A DNA stretch of 64,000 bases from Arcicella aurantiaca (GTDB taxonomy: Bacteria; Bacteroidota; Bacteroidia; Cytophagales; Spirosomataceae): positions 21,166 through 85,165 of the forward strand of contig NZ_QGGO01000023.1 of assembly GCF_003148625.1 (NCBI RefSeq), written 5' to 3'. A program made the position numbers and the translations under genes. The notes beneath the pieces were generated by a model. It saw only the letters and a program-made list of their open reading frames with translations. It was not told the DNA's origin and searched no databases. Below, in pieces: positions 61,893 to 64,000 of the stretch (the stretch's first letter is position 1; each line of letters opens with the position of its first letter).

Positions 61893-64000
61893 ATGATAAA
61901 TCTTTACCAGACTGTACACAATCGGATTAGTGTTTTCAAATTGATTGGATTATTTTTTTACCTGCTCGTATCAGGGTTGTCTTTACAGGCACAAACTAAC
62001 GGTATTATATCTTTAGAGTCTGTTGATTCAAGCAATACTCAATCTGTCAATTCTTCGATTTCAATTATAGGCAACTCTTCAATTTGTCTTGGCACGAAAA
62101 CAAGCCTTAGATTAAGAGGTACGTGTTCTGGAAAAGTAATTTGGAAAACAACCCAAAATAATATTATTGGTACTGGTAGCATGGTAAATGTTTCACCCAA
62201 AGTCACTACCAGTTATTTTGCAACTTGTAAAGCGATTGATGTAGAAAGTAAAACATCAAATATACTTACGGTGAATGTTAATACGCCTAAATTCAATGGT
62301 TTACCTAATACACCTGCCAATTATGAAATTGTTTCTAAAGACCCTTTTTATCTTGGCGTGAAGTCTTCAAATACAACTCCTTTGCGTTGGAAACATGAGA
62401 ATAGTATTGGAAACGAAACACTTATAAAACCTACTGCTGACTCACAAACGTACTATGTAAGATATGAAGAATCTGAAAGTGGTTGTGTAAGTGCTTGGAA
62501 GCCTGTAACGGTTCGTTTGGTTGCTGAAAATAAGATTAATAACATACCAGAAGTAAAAAAGGGAGCAAAAATTGCAGCCAATACACCTGCTTCCTCGTGT
62601 GCTTCGATGGCTTCTTCGAGTGATGCTCAATTGTGTAGTAACACTACGTTTCCTGCTTTGGTGAACAATACAACTGATGGAGGGACAGGTGCTACTACTT
62701 GGGGTTGTTTGAGAACTCGCCCGAACCAATCTTGGTTTTACTTTATTCCGCTTACCTCTGGTTCGGTATCATTTGCTATTGGAAATACAGCAGGTGTTGA
62801 TATTGATGGTGCTGTTTGGGGACCAGTTAATTCAGTAGCAGATGCCTGTGTAGCCACTCAAAGTTCTCCTTTATCTTGTGATTATAGCACTTCTGCAAAT
62901 GTTCCGCTTACTATTGCTTCGGTAACTGCTGGAAAAGTTTATGTTATTGTTATTACTAATTATTCTAATAGAGCAACAACGGTTAATTTCCCTTCTAATT
63001 CGGGGACTGCTTCTATTGGTTGTTGTACACTAACAGGTTTGACGGCAAGTGCAACGGCAATCACCTGTAACGGTGGAACTTCCACAGCAACAGTCAGTTA
63101 TACAGGAACACCAACTGGTACTGCTACTTATAGCAAAGATGGAGTTAATTATCAAGCGAGTAATGTATTTTCGGGTTTAAGTGCGGGTACATATACATTT
63201 TATGTAAAAGATAATTTTTGTACAAAATTTAATTCCATAACCATTAGTCAACCAACAAGTATTTCGTTTGGTAGCCCAACCGTCACAAACGTAACTTGTA
63301 CAGGTAATAGCAATGGTAAAATAGTGGTATCAGCATCGGGAGGAACAGGAAGTATTAGCTATTCGATTTCGCCAAGTATTGGTTCTCAAAGTCCATCTGG
63401 AACGTTCAATAATCTTACTGCTGGCTCATATACGATTACAGCAACAGATGCGAATGGTTGTACGGCAACGACTACTGCCAATGTTTCAACCACTAATATT
63501 ACGCCGAATGCACCAACGGCTATTTCGGCAAGTCCTGCCACGATTTGTTCGGGACAGAGTTCAACGCTTTCCGCAAACTGTGCAACGGGAACAACAACTT
63601 GGTATAGCGATGTCAATTTGACCACAACCATAACAAATACTGTTAGTCCTTCGGCTTCTACCACTTATTATGTTGCTTGCGTAAGTGGTGGAGTGTGTAA
63701 AAGTCCATCAGGAAACATAACAGTAACTGTTAATCAAACGCCAACCGCTCCAACTTCTGTTTCGGCAAGTCCTGCAACGATTTGTTCGGGACAAAGCTCA
63801 ACGCTTTCCGCAACTTGTGCAACAGGGACAACCACTTGGTATAGTGATGCCGCTTTAACTTCCGTGATTGCAAGTCCAAGTCCTGCGACTCCGTCTTCTA
63901 CAACTACTTATTATGTTGCTTGTGTGAGTGGGGCAGGATGTAAAAGCACGTCGGGAAGTGTAACCGTAACAGTAAATCCAACGCCGAATGCTCCAACGGC
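61893..64000 (+). CDS. Large secreted Ig-repeat (adhesin-like) protein, N-terminal part
   Basis: My translation from ATG 61893 is open to the right edge (about 702 codons). It has a signal peptide ('LIGLFFYLLVSGLSLQAQ'), an Ig-like repeat ('SSICLGTKTSLRLRGTCSG'), a Cys-containing beta domain (about 230-370, 'NQSWFYFIPLTSGSVSFAIG'), SprB-type repeats ('CNGGTSTATVSYTGTPTGTA', 'CTGNSNGKIVVSASGGTGSI') and then about 79-residue Ig repeats starting 'ATICSGQSSTLSA'. The last repeat period is 237-243 bp and a third copy begins at the edge. Probably a cell-surface or secreted type IX substrate; the C-terminus is outside the window. Confidence 0.85.
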   Translation, partial: MINLYQTVHNRISVFKLIGLFFYLLVSGLSLQAQTNGIISLESVDSSNTQSVNSSISIIGNSSICLGTKTSLRLRGTCSGKVIWKTTQNNIIGTGSMVNVSPKVTTSYFATCKAIDVESKTSNILTVNVNTPKFNGLPNTPANYEIVSKDPFYLGVKSSNTTPLRWKHENSIGNETLIKPTADSQTYYVRYEESESGCVSAWKPVTVRLVAENKINNIPEVKKGAKIAANTPASSCASMASSSDAQLCSNTTFPALVNNTTDGGTGATTWGCLRTRPNQSWFYFIPLTSGSVSFAIGNTAGVDIDGAVWGPVNSVADACVATQSSPLSCDYSTSANVPLTIASVTAGKVYVIVITNYSNRATTVNFPSNSGTASIGCCTLTGLTASATAITCNGGTSTATVSYTGTPTGTATYSKDGVNYQASNVFSGLSAGTYTFYVKDNFCTKFNSITISQPTSISFGSPTVTNVTCTGNSNGKIVVSASGGTGSISYSISPSIGSQSPSGTFNNLTAGSYTITATDANGCTATTTANVSTTNITPNAPTAISASPATICSGQSSTLSANCATGTTTWYSDVNLTTTITNTVSPSASTTYYVACVSGGVCKSPSGNITVTVNQTPTAPTSVSASPATICSGQSSTLSATCATGTTTWYSDAALTSVIASPSPATPSSTTTYYVACVSGAGCKSTSGSVTVTVNPTPNAPT

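Overview
The window is AT-rich Bacteroidota DNA, most likely from a Cytophagales/Spirosomataceae-type environmental bacterium. The evidence is SusC/SusD pairs, an STN-SusC/FecR/ECF-sigma set, triple-Y regulators, Bacteroidota -7 boxes (TAnnTTTG), little use of Shine-Dalgarno sites and Ig-repeat surface proteins. An iteron origin with a Rep_3-type initiator and a parAB operon (31.8-35.8 kb) suggests that the segment is, or derives from, a plasmid or megaplasmid. I saw no rRNA, tRNA, CRISPR array or transposase gene.

Layout. 0-8 kb: the start of a SusC-like receptor (leaving the left edge), a divergent triple-Y/HTH regulator, a GH2 glycosidase, a small secreted protein and a Nudix-fold regulator. 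8-9 kb: palindromic repeats and a TfoX_N protein. 9-26 kb: a long minus-strand catabolic block with a TonB receptor, an MFS transporter, seven TIM-barrel isomerase/epimerase-like proteins, two small proteins resembling C-glycoside deglycosidase beta subunits (DUF6379), a SnoaL-like protein, a GMC oxidoreductase and an AraC regulator. I read this as a candidate C-glycoside (3-keto-glycoside) degradation locus. Several of its intergenic gaps hold arrays of an 8-bp repeat in two opposed arms, and one gap also carries a four-helix-bundle gene. 27-31.6 kb: an outer-membrane barrel protein and a two-component system. 31.7-35.8 kb: replication and partition.

36-60 kb is a polysaccharide utilisation locus. 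It holds an alginate-lyase-superfamily lyase with CBM6, a LytTR regulator, FecR, STN-SusC, SusD, LacI, GH88, GH97, a ROK kinase, a heparinase II/III-like lyase, a GH127/146-type beta-L-arabinofuranosidase and a sugar-isomerase-like cupin, and it ends with an ECF sigma factor about 16.6 kb from FecR. Lyases plus GH88 imply a uronate-containing polysaccharide with arabinofuranose side chains. A DUF4143 ATPase and the start of a large Ig-repeat secreted protein close the window.

The most notable signals are the candidate C-glycoside cluster, the octanucleotide arrays, three in-frame palindromes inside parB that look like partition sites, a composite iteron/13-mer origin, and two matching palindrome-promoter modules near the Nudix regulator. 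All functional statements come from reading sequence motifs; no database search was run.
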